From: RPQJ01 sp963726665
Lineage (GTDB): Bacteria > Pseudomonadota > Gammaproteobacteria > Steroidobacterales > Steroidobacteraceae
DNA: 64,000 nt
Reading direction: 5' to 3'
Assembly (NCBI GenBank): GCA_963726665.1
Contig: CAVSDW010000014.1
Location: forward strand, 11,248-75,247
Below are positions 26,791 through 34,401 of this stretch, piece by piece (position 1 is the first letter of the stretch; every line of letters begins with the position of its first letter). The notes beneath the pieces are model-generated. The model worked only from the letters and a program-made list of their open reading frames with translations. It was not told the origin of the DNA and ran no database searches. The position numbers were made by a program, and so were the translations under genes.

Positions 26791-27069
26791 ATGACGACCC
26801 TGTACGTCGGAAATCTCCCGTTCAGCGCGACCGAAGCAGAACTCCGCAGCCTGTTCGAGCAGCACGGCAAAGTGGATTCGGTGAAGATCGTGACCGACCG
26901 TGATACCGGCCGCCCCCGTGGCTTCGGCTTCGTGGACATGCCAGCCGAGGACGCCGAGGGCGCGATGCAGCGCATGAACGGCCACGAGATGAGCGGCCGC
27001 CCCCTCCGGGTCAACGAAGCGCGGGAGCGTGCCCCGCGGCCACCGCGGAGCGGCGGCGACCGCTGGTAG
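26791..27069 (+). CDS. RRM-domain RNA-binding protein (Rbp type)
   Basis: A 92-residue protein made of one RNA recognition motif. RNP2 is LYVGNLPF (residues 4-11) and RNP1 is RGFGFVDM (43-50), both with the aromatic residues that stack on RNA. A short basic tail (RERAPRPPRSGGDRW) follows. Such proteins in bacteria are related to the cold-inducible Rbp proteins of cyanobacteria and bind RNA in the cytoplasm. A paralogue with a longer tail lies at 27306, about 240 bases downstream, each gene with its own leader. Confidence 0.92.
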   Translation: MTTLYVGNLPFSATEAELRSLFEQHGKVDSVKIVTDRDTGRPRGFGFVDMPAEDAEGAMQRMNGHEMSGRPLRVNEARERAPRPPRSGGDRW

Positions 27070-27090
27070 GCCGCCCGGCAGAATTTTTCC

Positions 27091-27305
27091 TTGCCGGACA
27101 TGAACTTGTGATAAACTGCGCCGAGATCGTTGCCCGTACGTGTCTTGCAGGGCGCCTGTTGGCGCCTGGTTTGTTAAGCCGAAACGTCTTCGATCAGGTG
27201 ACAGGAATCGCCCGGGCACTGGCCCTGGAACGGGTCAGCGTGCGTGGGCGTATCGGCTTTTAACCCCTGTCGTTGTGTGTTGATTAATTCTCTTAGGATG
27301 TTCGA
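27091..27305 (+). promoter_or_regulatory. Putative promoter and long structured 5' leader of the second RRM gene
   Basis: A possible promoter has -35 TTGCCG (27091-27096) and an extended -10 TGATAAACT (27109-27117). About 180 bases of leader follow before the ATG at 27306, including a perfect GGCGCC-TGTT-GGCGCC hairpin and a C/G-rich fold around CCCGGGCACTGGCCCTGG. Long structured leaders are common in cold-regulated RNA-binding protein genes; regulation here is inferred, not shown. Confidence 0.35.
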
Positions 27306-27686
27306 ATGACCAAGATCTACGTGGGCAACCTGCCTTTTTCAGCGACCGAGAGTGAAGTGCGAGACCTGTTCGCGCAGCACGGCACCGTCGAGTCCGTGGC
27401 CCTGCCGTCCGACCGTGAGACCGGCCGGCCGCGCGGCTTCGGCTTCGTCGAGATGCCGCAGGCCGATGCTCAGAAGGCCATGCAGGCACTGAACGGCTTC
27501 AACATGGGCGGACGCCCGCTGCGCGTGAACGAGGCGCAGGACCGTCCGCGCACCGGCGGCGGCGGTGGTCGTCCGGGCGGCGGCGGTGGCGGCGGCCGTT
27601 CGGGTGGTGGCTACGGCGGCGGCGGCGGCGGTGGTGGCTACGGCGGCGGTGGCGGCGGCGGTGGCGGTGGCCAGCGTCGCTGGTAA
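27306..27686 (+). CDS. RRM-domain RNA-binding protein with Gly-rich C-terminus
   Basis: A 126-residue protein: an RRM (RNP2 IYVGNLPF, RNP1 RGFGFVEM) followed by a 45-residue tail of Gly with scattered Arg, Ser and Tyr (GGGRPGGGGGGGRSGGGYGGG and more). The layout mirrors plant and cyanobacterial glycine-rich RNA-binding proteins, where the tail promotes RNA annealing or condensation. The RRM is close to the one at 26791, so the pair arose by duplication. A Rho-independent terminator follows. Confidence 0.93.
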   Translation: MTKIYVGNLPFSATESEVRDLFAQHGTVESVALPSDRETGRPRGFGFVEMPQADAQKAMQALNGFNMGGRPLRVNEAQDRPRTGGGGGRPGGGGGGGRSGGGYGGGGGGGGYGGGGGGGGGGQRRW

Positions 27687-27724
27687 GAGCCATCGCGCGT
27701 AAGCGCGACTGCTTCAGACCACAG

Positions 27725-27756
27725 GAAGGCCCGGGGAAACCCGGGCCTTCTTCATT
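27725..27756 (+). terminator. Rho-independent terminator after the RRM gene
   Basis: A perfect AAGGCCCGGG-GAAA-CCCGGGCCTT stem with a GNRA-like tetraloop is followed by CTTCATTT. It lies 40 bases after the stop of the Gly-rich RRM gene and before the convergent helicase gene. Confidence 0.85.
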
Positions 27757-27803
27757 TGCGGCGCGGTTCCGATCCGGGGCTGCCGATTGCGGGGCCCGCG
27801 TCG

Positions 27804-29885
27804 CTACCACATGTCCCGGAGGCGAGCCGCGACATCTATGCTGGGTCCCGGGGTTGGGGCGAGTCCCGCTCCATGCGTGGGCGATTCGGGCCAGGCCGCG
27901 CGCTCGAACGTCTCGACCACCTGCTGAGTCAGGAACCTGCTGCGAGCGCCGTGCACGTAGCGATCGCCGACCGGCGCCTGCTGCGTGACGTAGAAACGGA
28001 CCGGCGCGAGCAGATGCAGTTCCTGCCGTGCCCGCGTCATCGCCACATAGAGCAGGCGACGCTCCTCGTCCACGAGCTCCGGGCGGCCGGTCGAAAACTC
28101 GGACGGAAAGCTGCCGTCCGTGACGTTGAGCACGTAGGCGGCCTCCCACTCCTGCCCCTTGGCGGAGTGCACGGTCGAGAGCACGAGGTAGTCCTCGTCC
28201 AGCAGCGGATCGCCCGAGAGGTCGCCGCTCGCCTGTGGCGGGTCGAGCGTGAGCTCGGTGACGAAGGACTCGCGCGTCGCGTACTGGACGGCGAGGCGCT
28301 CGAGCTGCTCGAGGTCGCCGCGCCGCACTTCCGCCGCCTCGTAGAGGCGATCGAGCTCGGGCTCGTACCACGCACGCACGCGCGTGATCTGGCCCTCCCA
28401 GGCAGCGCCGGCGGCCAGCGAGACCATCAGGTCCGCAAGGGCGGGCCAGTGCTCGCGCGCCGCCGCCGGTACCGAGTGCGCGGCCAGCGCGGGCCAGTGA
28501 TAGCCAGCGGCCTCGAACGCCTCGCAGGCGCGTTGCGAATTCGCGGGCCCCATGCCCGGCAGCAGCTGGATGACCCGGAACGCGGCGATGCGATTGCGCG
28601 GGTTGTCCGCCCAGCGCAGCACGGCGAGCAGGTCCTTCACGTGCGCCGCCTCCAGGAACTTGAGGCCGCCGTACTTCACGTAGGGAATGTTCCGGCGCAT
28701 CAACTCGAGTTCGAGCACGTCGCTGTGGTCGGAATTGCGGAACAGCACCGCCTGGCGTCGGAGTTCGATTCCACGCTCGCGGCACTCGAGCACGCGCTCG
28801 ACCACGTATTCAGCCTGCGCCTGGTCGTCCTGCACGGTGACGAGCCGCGGCTTCGCGCCGCCGGCGCGGGAGCTGCGCAGGAACTTGCGGTACTGCCGCC
28901 CGCCCCCGGCCATCAATGCGTTCGCCGCGTCGAGCACGGGCTGCGTCGAGCGGTAGTTCTCCTCGAGCGTCACCACGCGCGCGGGCGGTGAGAATTTCTG
29001 CGGGAACTCGAGGATGTTGTCGACCGTGCCGCCACGGAACGAGTAGATCGCCTGCGCGTCGTCGCCGACCACCGTCATGCCCCGGCCGTCCGGCTTGAGT
29101 CTCAGCAGGATCTCGGCCTGCAGCGCATTCGTGTCCTGGTATTCGTCCACCAGCACGTGGTCGAACTGCCCGCCGATCTCGGCGGCGAGATCGGCATCGC
29201 GCATCATCACCTGCCAGTAGAGCAGCAGGTCGTCGTAATCGAGCACCTGCTGCTCGAGCTTCACCTCGACATAGGCGCGGCAGAGCGCTGCAATCTGGTC
29301 CTCCCAGTCGAGGCACCAGGGCCAGGCGGTCTCCAGCGTCTCCCGCAGCGAGCGCTGCGTGTTGACGCGGTGCGAGTAGATGGCGAGGCAGGTGTCCTTG
29401 CGCGGGAACCGCTTCTCGGACTTCGAGTAGCCCAGGCGGTGACGCACGACGTCCATCAGGTCGGCGGCATCGCCGCGATCGAGCACATTGAACGCCGGGT
29501 CGAGGCCGAGCCGGTTCGCGTAACTGCGGATCAGGCGATTGCCGATGGCATGGAACGTGCCCGACCACGGCAGCCTGATCGCCGCGGATCCGGGAGCGGA
29601 GCCGCGCGCCCTCGCGAGCGACTCGGCGATCACACGCTGCGCGCGCCTCGTCATTTCGAGCGCCGCGCGCCGCGTGAAGGTGAGCAGCAGCAGGCGCTCC
29701 GGCGCCGCGCCGTTCAGCAGCAGATGCGCGACTCGATGCGCAAGCGTGCTGGTCTTGCCGGTTCCGGCGCCTGCGATCACGAGCAGCGGCGAAGCCTGCA
29801 CGCCCCCGCCGGGCAGCGGCTCGCCGTGCGTGGCGGCCTCCCGTTGCGGGGCGTTCAGTCTCGCGAATGCGTCGGTCGGGTTCAT
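27804..29885 (-). CDS. UvrD/Rep-like superfamily 1 DNA helicase
   Basis: A 693-residue 3'-5' SF1A helicase. It has the Q-motif (LNAPQREAA), Walker A GAGTGKT (39-45), motif Ia TFTRRAALEM, motif II VDEYQD, motif III GDDAQAIYSFRGG, motif IV ENYRST, motif V STVHSAKGQEWE and motif VI VAMTRAR. It is somewhat shorter than UvrD, and the C-terminal residues after motif VI are not UvrD-like, so it may be a UvrD2-type paralogue rather than UvrD itself. It probably works in DNA repair or replication restart. Confidence 0.9.
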   Translation of the reverse strand: MNPTDAFARLNAPQREAATHGEPLPGGGVQASPLLVIAGAGTGKTSTLAHRVAHLLLNGAAPERLLLLTFTRRAALEMTRRAQRVIAESLARARGSAPGSAAIRLPWSGTFHAIGNRLIRSYANRLGLDPAFNVLDRGDAADLMDVVRHRLGYSKSEKRFPRKDTCLAIYSHRVNTQRSLRETLETAWPWCLDWEDQIAALCRAYVEVKLEQQVLDYDDLLLYWQVMMRDADLAAEIGGQFDHVLVDEYQDTNALQAEILLRLKPDGRGMTVVGDDAQAIYSFRGGTVDNILEFPQKFSPPARVVTLEENYRSTQPVLDAANALMAGGGRQYRKFLRSSRAGGAKPRLVTVQDDQAQAEYVVERVLECRERGIELRRQAVLFRNSDHSDVLELELMRRNIPYVKYGGLKFLEAAHVKDLLAVLRWADNPRNRIAAFRVIQLLPGMGPANSQRACEAFEAAGYHWPALAAHSVPAAAREHWPALADLMVSLAAGAAWEGQITRVRAWYEPELDRLYEAAEVRRGDLEQLERLAVQYATRESFVTELTLDPPQASGDLSGDPLLDEDYLVLSTVHSAKGQEWEAAYVLNVTDGSFPSEFSTGRPELVDEERRLLYVAMTRARQELHLLAPVRFYVTQQAPVGDRYVHGARSRFLTQQVVETFERAAWPESPTHGAGLAPTPGPSIDVAARLRDMW

Positions 29886-29990
29886 TCCGGTCGACTATAG
29901 TGCTCGACTGTATGTATATCCAGTGCCGAGAGGGAAAGCGGGTCCGGCTGTATCATCCGGCCTCGGCAACGCATTCGCGGCGGGGGCGGC

Positions 29991-30404
29991 ATGAACGAAT
30001 TCAGCTTTAAGGGCGTCCTGTGGCGGATGGGGTTTGCGCTTGCCCTGGTCTTCGTGACCTTCAATCCTTCGGGCCATTCCTACCTGCACTGGGTCGCCGG
30101 CGACCTCCAGGCGGGCCGGCCCGCCAAGGCGATCGTCGGGCTCGCACTGCTCTGCGCGTGGATCTTCTTCGTACGCTCGGCGAACGCCGCGCTCGGCACG
30201 CTCGGTTTCGGACTGATCGCCGCGTTCTTCGCTGCGATCGTCTGGTGGATGACGAGCCGCGGCTGGGTGACGATCGGCAGCGGAGCCACCCTTGCCTGGG
30301 TGGCGCTCACCATCCTCGGCCTGGTCCTCGGAATCGGGATGTCCTGGGCGCTGATCCGCCAGCGAGTCTCCGGCCAGGCATCCGTGGACCGAATAGACGC
30401 CTGA
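29991..30404 (+). CDS. Four-helix membrane protein, DUF6524-like
   Basis: A 137-residue membrane protein with about four hydrophobic helices: GFALALVFVTFNPSGHSYL, AIVGLALLCAWIFFVRS, LGFGLIAAFFAAIVWWM and LAWVALTILGLVLGIGMSWALI. The motif FNPSGHSYLHW and the tail SGQASVDRIDA look conserved. I associate it with DUF6524, without functional knowledge. A degraded copy of its last dozen codons occurs after the next gene (31076-31114). Confidence 0.7.
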   Translation: MNEFSFKGVLWRMGFALALVFVTFNPSGHSYLHWVAGDLQAGRPAKAIVGLALLCAWIFFVRSANAALGTLGFGLIAAFFAAIVWWMTSRGWVTIGSGATLAWVALTILGLVLGIGMSWALIRQRVSGQASVDRIDA

Positions 30405-30428
30405 CGGCTTTTCCCGGAGGACCGCACC

Positions 30429-31022
30429 ATGCCGCGTCGGTACAAGTCGCAGCCAGGCCACCTGAGCGCGCTCAAGCTCGCTGTCCCGCCGCGCTCGAAG
30501 CTCGATCCCGACCTGCAGAAATACTTCGCGGCCTGCGACGAGCACATCGGTTTCCTGCCGAACGTGCTCGCCGCGTATTCCTTCGACCAGTCGAAGCTGC
30601 GCGCGTTCGTCGGCATGTACAACGACCTGATGCTCGGCGACTCCACCCTGTCGAAGCTCGAGCGGGAGATGATCGCCGTGGTCGTATCGTCGGCCAACCG
30701 CTGCTACTACTGCCAGGTCGCGCACGGACAGGCGGTGCGCGAATTGTCCGGGGACCCCGCCCTGGGCGAACTGCTGGTGATGAATTACCGGTCGGCGAAG
30801 CTGTCGCGGAAGCACCGCGCGATGCTCGACTTCGCGCACGCCATGACGGTCGGGCCGGCGGACGTCGGCGAGGCCGAGCGCGCGTCGCTGCGCAGGGCCG
30901 GCTTCAAGGACCGGGAGATCTGGGACGTGGCCGCAGTGGCCTCGTTCTTCAACATGACGAACCGCATGGCGACGGCGATCGACATGATGCCGAACGAGGA
31001 ATACCACTCGGCGAACCGCTGA
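30429..31022 (+). CDS. AhpD/CMD-family peroxidase-related protein
   Basis: A 197-residue carboxymuconolactone-decarboxylase-fold protein of the uncharacterised peroxidase-related group. The redox pair is in CYYCQVAH (Cys92, Cys95, His99), the same arrangement as the AhpD active site. The N-terminal part (IGFLPNVLAAYSFDQSKLRAF) is typical of the group. It probably acts in thiol-based peroxide or alkyl-hydroperoxide defence. GGAGG precedes the ATG at 30429. The membrane protein gene lies 24 bases upstream, possibly in the same transcript. Confidence 0.87.
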   Translation: MPRRYKSQPGHLSALKLAVPPRSKLDPDLQKYFAACDEHIGFLPNVLAAYSFDQSKLRAFVGMYNDLMLGDSTLSKLEREMIAVVVSSANRCYYCQVAHGQAVRELSGDPALGELLVMNYRSAKLSRKHRAMLDFAHAMTVGPADVGEAERASLRRAGFKDREIWDVAAVASFFNMTNRMATAIDMMPNEEYHSANR

Positions 31023-31030
31023 GGAAGACA

Positions 31031-31073
31031 GGGGACATTCCCCTGTATCGCGCCCGAAACAGGGGAATGCCCC
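31031..31073. repeat. REP-like palindrome, GGGGACATTCCCC type
   Basis: GGGGACATTCCCCTGT (31031-31046) and ACAGGGGAATGCCCC (31059-31073) are inverted copies that differ by one base, enclosing about 12 bases. It lies just after the stop of the AhpD-like gene. It resembles the palindromes at 6233 and 37385 and may belong to the same family. Confidence 0.65.
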
Positions 31074-31075
31074 AC

Positions 31076-31114
31076 GTTTCCGGCCAGGCGTCGCTGGACC
31101 GCGTCGACGCCTGA
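31076..31114 (+). pseudogene. Remnant copy of the 3' end of the DUF6524-like gene
   Basis: These bases read SGQASLDRVDA-stop. They align without gaps to the last codons of the gene at 29991-30404 (SGQASVDRIDA-stop), with about 30 of 36 bases identical. Nothing else of that gene is present. It is a leftover of a duplication or rearrangement and lies directly after a REP-like palindrome. Confidence 0.65.
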
Positions 31115-31125
31115 ACTGCCGGTGA

Positions 31126-32502
31126 CTACATCACCATCTTGAGCAGCTTCGCCTTCTGCTCGGTGTACGGCGGATAGCGCAGGGGCGCGTCGAACCGCAA
31201 GCTGCGCTTCATGACCGGTTTCATGTGGCTGAAGGTCTCGAAGCCGTACCAGCCCGTGTAGCGCCCCATGCCGCTGTTGCCGACGCCGCCGAATGGCAGT
31301 TCCGGCGACGCCATGAAGATCACCGCGTCGTTGATGCAGATGCTGCCCGCGCTCAGCCTGGCGAGTACCGCGTCCTCGAGCGCCTTGCTCTTCGTGAAGA
31401 GATAAAGCGCCAGCGGCTTCGGGCGGTCGGCCACGAACTTGATCGCGTGGTGCATCTCGTCGACCGTGATGATCGGCAGTATCGGCCCGAAGATCTCGTC
31501 GGTCATGAGCGGCGAATCGAAGGGTGGATCGAGGACGATGGTGGGTTCGACGAATCGTTTCGCCACGTCCACGCGCCCCCCGAGGTGGATCTTGTGCCCC
31601 TTCAACAACTCGGCGAAACGAGCCGCGTGGCGCTCGCTCGCGATGCGGCAGTAGTCCGGGCTCTGCTCAGGATCGTCGCCGTAGAATTCCTTGACCTTGC
31701 GCGTGAGCGCGTCGATGAACGCCTGGGCGACCTCGCGGTGCACCAGCACGTGGTCCGGCGCGACGCAGGTCTGCCCCGCGTTGATGAACTTGCCCCAGGC
31801 GATGCGCGTGGCGGCGACCTCGATGTCCGTGCTCTTGTCGATCAGGCACGGGCTCTTGCCGCCCAGCTCCAGCGTGACCGGCGTCAGGTGCTTTGCGGCG
31901 GCCGTCATCACGATGCGCCCCACGTGCTCGTTGCCCGTGTAGAGGATGTGATCGAATTGCTGAGCGAGCAGGTCAGTCGTCTCCGGAATGCCGCCTTCCA
32001 CGACGGCGAATGCATCGGGGTCCAGGTAGCGCGGCAGGATGGCGGCCAGCGCTGCCGACGTGTGGCTGGAGATTTCCGACGGTTTCATGATGACGCAGTT
32101 TCCCGCTGCAACCGCGCCCACCAGCGGGCACATCACCATCGACAACGGGTAGTTCCACGGCGCGATGATGAGCACCACGCCCTTCGGCTCCGACTGGATG
32201 CAGCTGCGACCCGGCTGCGTCATGAGCGGCGTCCTGACGCGCTTCGGCTTCATCCAGCGCTTCAGGTGCTTGCGCGCGTACTTGGCCTCCGCCGAGGCCC
32301 AGCCCGTCTCGGCCAGCGTCGCCTCGAAACGGCTCTTGCCGAGGTCCTTGCGCAGCGCCTCGGCGAAATCCGACTCGTGCTCTCGAAGCACGCGCTCGAT
32401 CTCGCCGAGCTGCCGGACCCGCCACTCGAGCGGGCGAGTCTTGCCGCTGTCGAATGTGTGACGAAGCCTGGTTACCGTGGCGGCGTTCGTGGAATCGGTC
32501 AT
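31126..32502 (-). CDS. Aldehyde dehydrogenase, coniferyl/fatty-aldehyde (class 3) type
   Basis: A 458-residue NAD(P)-dependent aldehyde dehydrogenase. It shows APWNYPLSMVMCPLVGAVAAGNCVIMKPSE, the general-base block LELGGKSP, and the nucleophile in NAGQTCVAPDHVL (Cys near 243). The C-terminal region (LPFGGVGNSGMGRYTGWYGFETFSHMKPVMKR) fits class 3 fatty-aldehyde or coniferyl-aldehyde dehydrogenases, which lack the longer N-terminal arm of class 1/2 enzymes. The natural substrate is not decidable. It is divergent from the Nudix gene. Confidence 0.92.
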   Translation of the reverse strand: MTDSTNAATVTRLRHTFDSGKTRPLEWRVRQLGEIERVLREHESDFAEALRKDLGKSRFEATLAETGWASAEAKYARKHLKRWMKPKRVRTPLMTQPGRSCIQSEPKGVVLIIAPWNYPLSMVMCPLVGAVAAGNCVIMKPSEISSHTSAALAAILPRYLDPDAFAVVEGGIPETTDLLAQQFDHILYTGNEHVGRIVMTAAAKHLTPVTLELGGKSPCLIDKSTDIEVAATRIAWGKFINAGQTCVAPDHVLVHREVAQAFIDALTRKVKEFYGDDPEQSPDYCRIASERHAARFAELLKGHKIHLGGRVDVAKRFVEPTIVLDPPFDSPLMTDEIFGPILPIITVDEMHHAIKFVADRPKPLALYLFTKSKALEDAVLARLSAGSICINDAVIFMASPELPFGGVGNSGMGRYTGWYGFETFSHMKPVMKRSLRFDAPLRYPPYTEQKAKLLKMVM

Positions 32503-32655
32503 GGGCTGCTCCGGTGCCCGCGTCCGGCGGGCGATCACGCGAAAACTACCACAGGTCGCGCGCCGCTTGTGCGCCGCAAGAGACGCGTGTTCCGGGCGTC
32601 TCGGACAGGGCCTTGTATGATCCCAAGTCGGGTGCCCCGAGTGGATGGAACGCGC

Positions 32656-33216
32656 ATGAGCGGCAAGGTCCGAAACGTATTCAAGGGTCGCGTGCTGACG
32701 CTGAACCTGGAGACCGTGACCCTGCCGAACGGTCGCGTCACCGAGCTCGAGATCGCCCACCACCCGGGCGGTGCCGCGGTGGTCGCCGTGAACCGCGCGG
32801 GACAGGTGTGCCTGCTGAACCAGTTCCGGCACGCGGCCGGCGGCTGGATCAGGGAGATTCCGGCCGGCAAGCTCGATGGCGGCGAGCCGCCGCTCGCCTG
32901 CGCGCGGCGCGAACTGGCCGAGGAGGCTGGCGTCACGGCGCGGCGCTGGGACAAGCTCGGGGAATACCTGAGCTCGCCGGGCGTGCTGACCGAGGTCATC
33001 CACGTCTACCTGGCACGGGAGCTCGAGGCGGCGGAGGCTGCTCCCGAGGAGCACGAGGTCCTGGAGGTCGAGTGGGTTCCGCTGGAAAAAGCGGTGCAGA
33101 TGGCCGCCGGCGGTGGGCTTCGGGACGGCAAGAGCCTGGTCGGCCTGCTCTGGGCGGGCGCGGCGCTTGCCGCCGAGGCAGGCCCAGGCGAGCGGTCGCC
33201 CGGCCCCGTTTCGTGA
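32656..33216 (+). CDS. Nudix hydrolase, ADP-ribose pyrophosphatase-like
   Basis: A 186-residue Nudix enzyme. The Nudix box occupies residues 71-93 (GKLDGGEPPLACARRELAEEAGV) and matches GX5EX7REUXEEXGU. The N-terminal strand pattern with LNQFRHAAGGWIREIPAGKLD is characteristic of the NudF/ADP-ribose pyrophosphatase group, which includes cleavage of NDP-sugars. ATG at 32656 begins the family-like sequence. It probably precedes the hypothetical gene at 33292 in a transcript. Confidence 0.9.
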   Translation: MSGKVRNVFKGRVLTLNLETVTLPNGRVTELEIAHHPGGAAVVAVNRAGQVCLLNQFRHAAGGWIREIPAGKLDGGEPPLACARRELAEEAGVTARRWDKLGEYLSSPGVLTEVIHVYLARELEAAEAAPEEHEVLEVEWVPLEKAVQMAAGGGLRDGKSLVGLLWAGAALAAEAGPGERSPGPVS

Positions 33217-33291
33217 CGCAACCGAAGTTGCCGTCCGGCCACGAAGCTGTAACATCGGACACGACCACCCCATCGCCAATGGAGAGTGACC

Positions 33292-33675
33292 ATGGCGGGA
33301 AAGCCTGGAGACAAGAAGACACCTGCGAGCCCCCCCGAGGGCGCTGGCGACAGTGGACCGGGCAAGCTCGGCACGGACGACCGTGGAAACGTCACGTGGG
33401 AGTGGAAGAACGAGGGTGACCTGCTGGCGGACGAGCCGATCGGCGCCGCCGAGCGCGTGCGCGCGCTCCTTGATCCCTCGATGGACATCACCGAGGACGC
33501 GGATGCCCCGGACAGTCCGCTCTCCGTAAATCCCAAGCGCCTCAAGACGGGATACAACCCGTACAACAGCGGCGCACTTGGCAAGCAGAGCTGGAAGAAG
33601 AAAAAGGACCTCCACGAGCTCTCCAAGTGGATCGAGCTTCGAAAGCGCATCGCGGAAAAGAAAGACGACGAGTAG
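33292..33675 (+). CDS. Conserved-looking soluble protein of unknown function
   Basis: A 127-residue hydrophilic protein. The first 35 residues are Pro/Gly/Lys rich and probably disordered. The core contains GNVTWEWKNEGDLLADEPIG, AAERVRALLDPSMDITED, PKRLKTGYNPYNSG and a basic end (WKKKKDLHELSKWIELRKR). The WEW and TGYNPYNSG blocks look like conserved motifs, but I cannot name a family. GGAGAG lies just before the ATG at 33292. Confidence 0.6.
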   Translation: MAGKPGDKKTPASPPEGAGDSGPGKLGTDDRGNVTWEWKNEGDLLADEPIGAAERVRALLDPSMDITEDADAPDSPLSVNPKRLKTGYNPYNSGALGKQSWKKKKDLHELSKWIELRKRIAEKKDDE

Positions 33676-33702
33676 TCGCTCCGCGCTCGCTGGCAACGTC
33701 CG

Positions 33703-34395
33703 TTACACGCCTGCCCCGAGCAGGGTCACGAGTTCCGTGAGCGAGCAGACCGCGTGCTCGGGGGCGGGCAGCGACTCCGGCCACTCCGCGCCGTGCCGGT
33801 TCAGCCAGACGGGCCGTATGCCGGCGCGCCGCGCGCCTTCGACATCGGCGTCCGGATCGTCGCCGACGTGCAGCGCGCGCGAAGCCCGCACTCCCACCGA
33901 GTCCAGCAGCATCGTGAAGATCCGCGGATCGGGCTTCAGCACGCCGGCGTCTCGCGCGGCGAGACTGCGCTCGAAGTAGCGGGCGAGTCCGATGGTGCCG
34001 AGGTCCGCGTTGCCGTTGCTGATTGCGAACAGCCGATAGCGCTCCGACAGCAGCGCCAGGGCCGGGAGCACGTCGTCGTACAGCGCGACTTCGTTGCGCG
34101 CCCGGTAGAACACCTCGAATGCCTCCAGAGCCATCGACTCGGGATAGCCCGCCTCGCGCGCGTGCACGAGCAGGGCCTGCGTCCGCAGCCACGTGAAGTC
34201 GTGGCGCATCGCCGGGTGCTCCAGTCCCATGCGCGCGCGCAGGTCGCGCATGGAATCGAGCGTGTGCAGTTCGAGCACCCGCGGATAGCGCGCGGCGAGG
34301 AACCGCAGCATCGCGTGCTCGGCGCGCAGGATCACCGGACCCACGTCCCACAAGGTGTCGTCGAGATCGAAGATGACCGCGCTGACGTCGCGCAT
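33703..34395 (-). CDS. HAD-superfamily hydrolase (YjjG-like phosphatase)
   Basis: A 230-residue haloacid-dehalogenase-fold phosphatase. Motif I is DLDDT (Asp10 and Asp12), motif II the Ser in FAISNGN, motif III the Lys in VLKPDPRIF, and motif IV HVGDDPDADVEGA. The helical cap inserted after motif I places it in subfamily I, near nucleotidases such as YjjG. The substrate is unknown. Its start lies seven bases after the uvrA stop, so the two are probably co-transcribed. Confidence 0.88.
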   Translation of the reverse strand: MRDVSAVIFDLDDTLWDVGPVILRAEHAMLRFLAARYPRVLELHTLDSMRDLRARMGLEHPAMRHDFTWLRTQALLVHAREAGYPESMALEAFEVFYRARNEVALYDDVLPALALLSERYRLFAISNGNADLGTIGLARYFERSLAARDAGVLKPDPRIFTMLLDSVGVRASRALHVGDDPDADVEGARRAGIRPVWLNRHGAEWPESLPAPEHAVCSLTELVTLLGAGV

Positions 34396-34401
34396 GCCCG
34401 T

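Noticed and set aside
27541..27665. GGC/GGT repeat tract as a microsatellite or CRISPR-like array
   Set aside because: It is the coding of the Gly-rich tail of the RRM protein; the units are irregular and there are no spacers.
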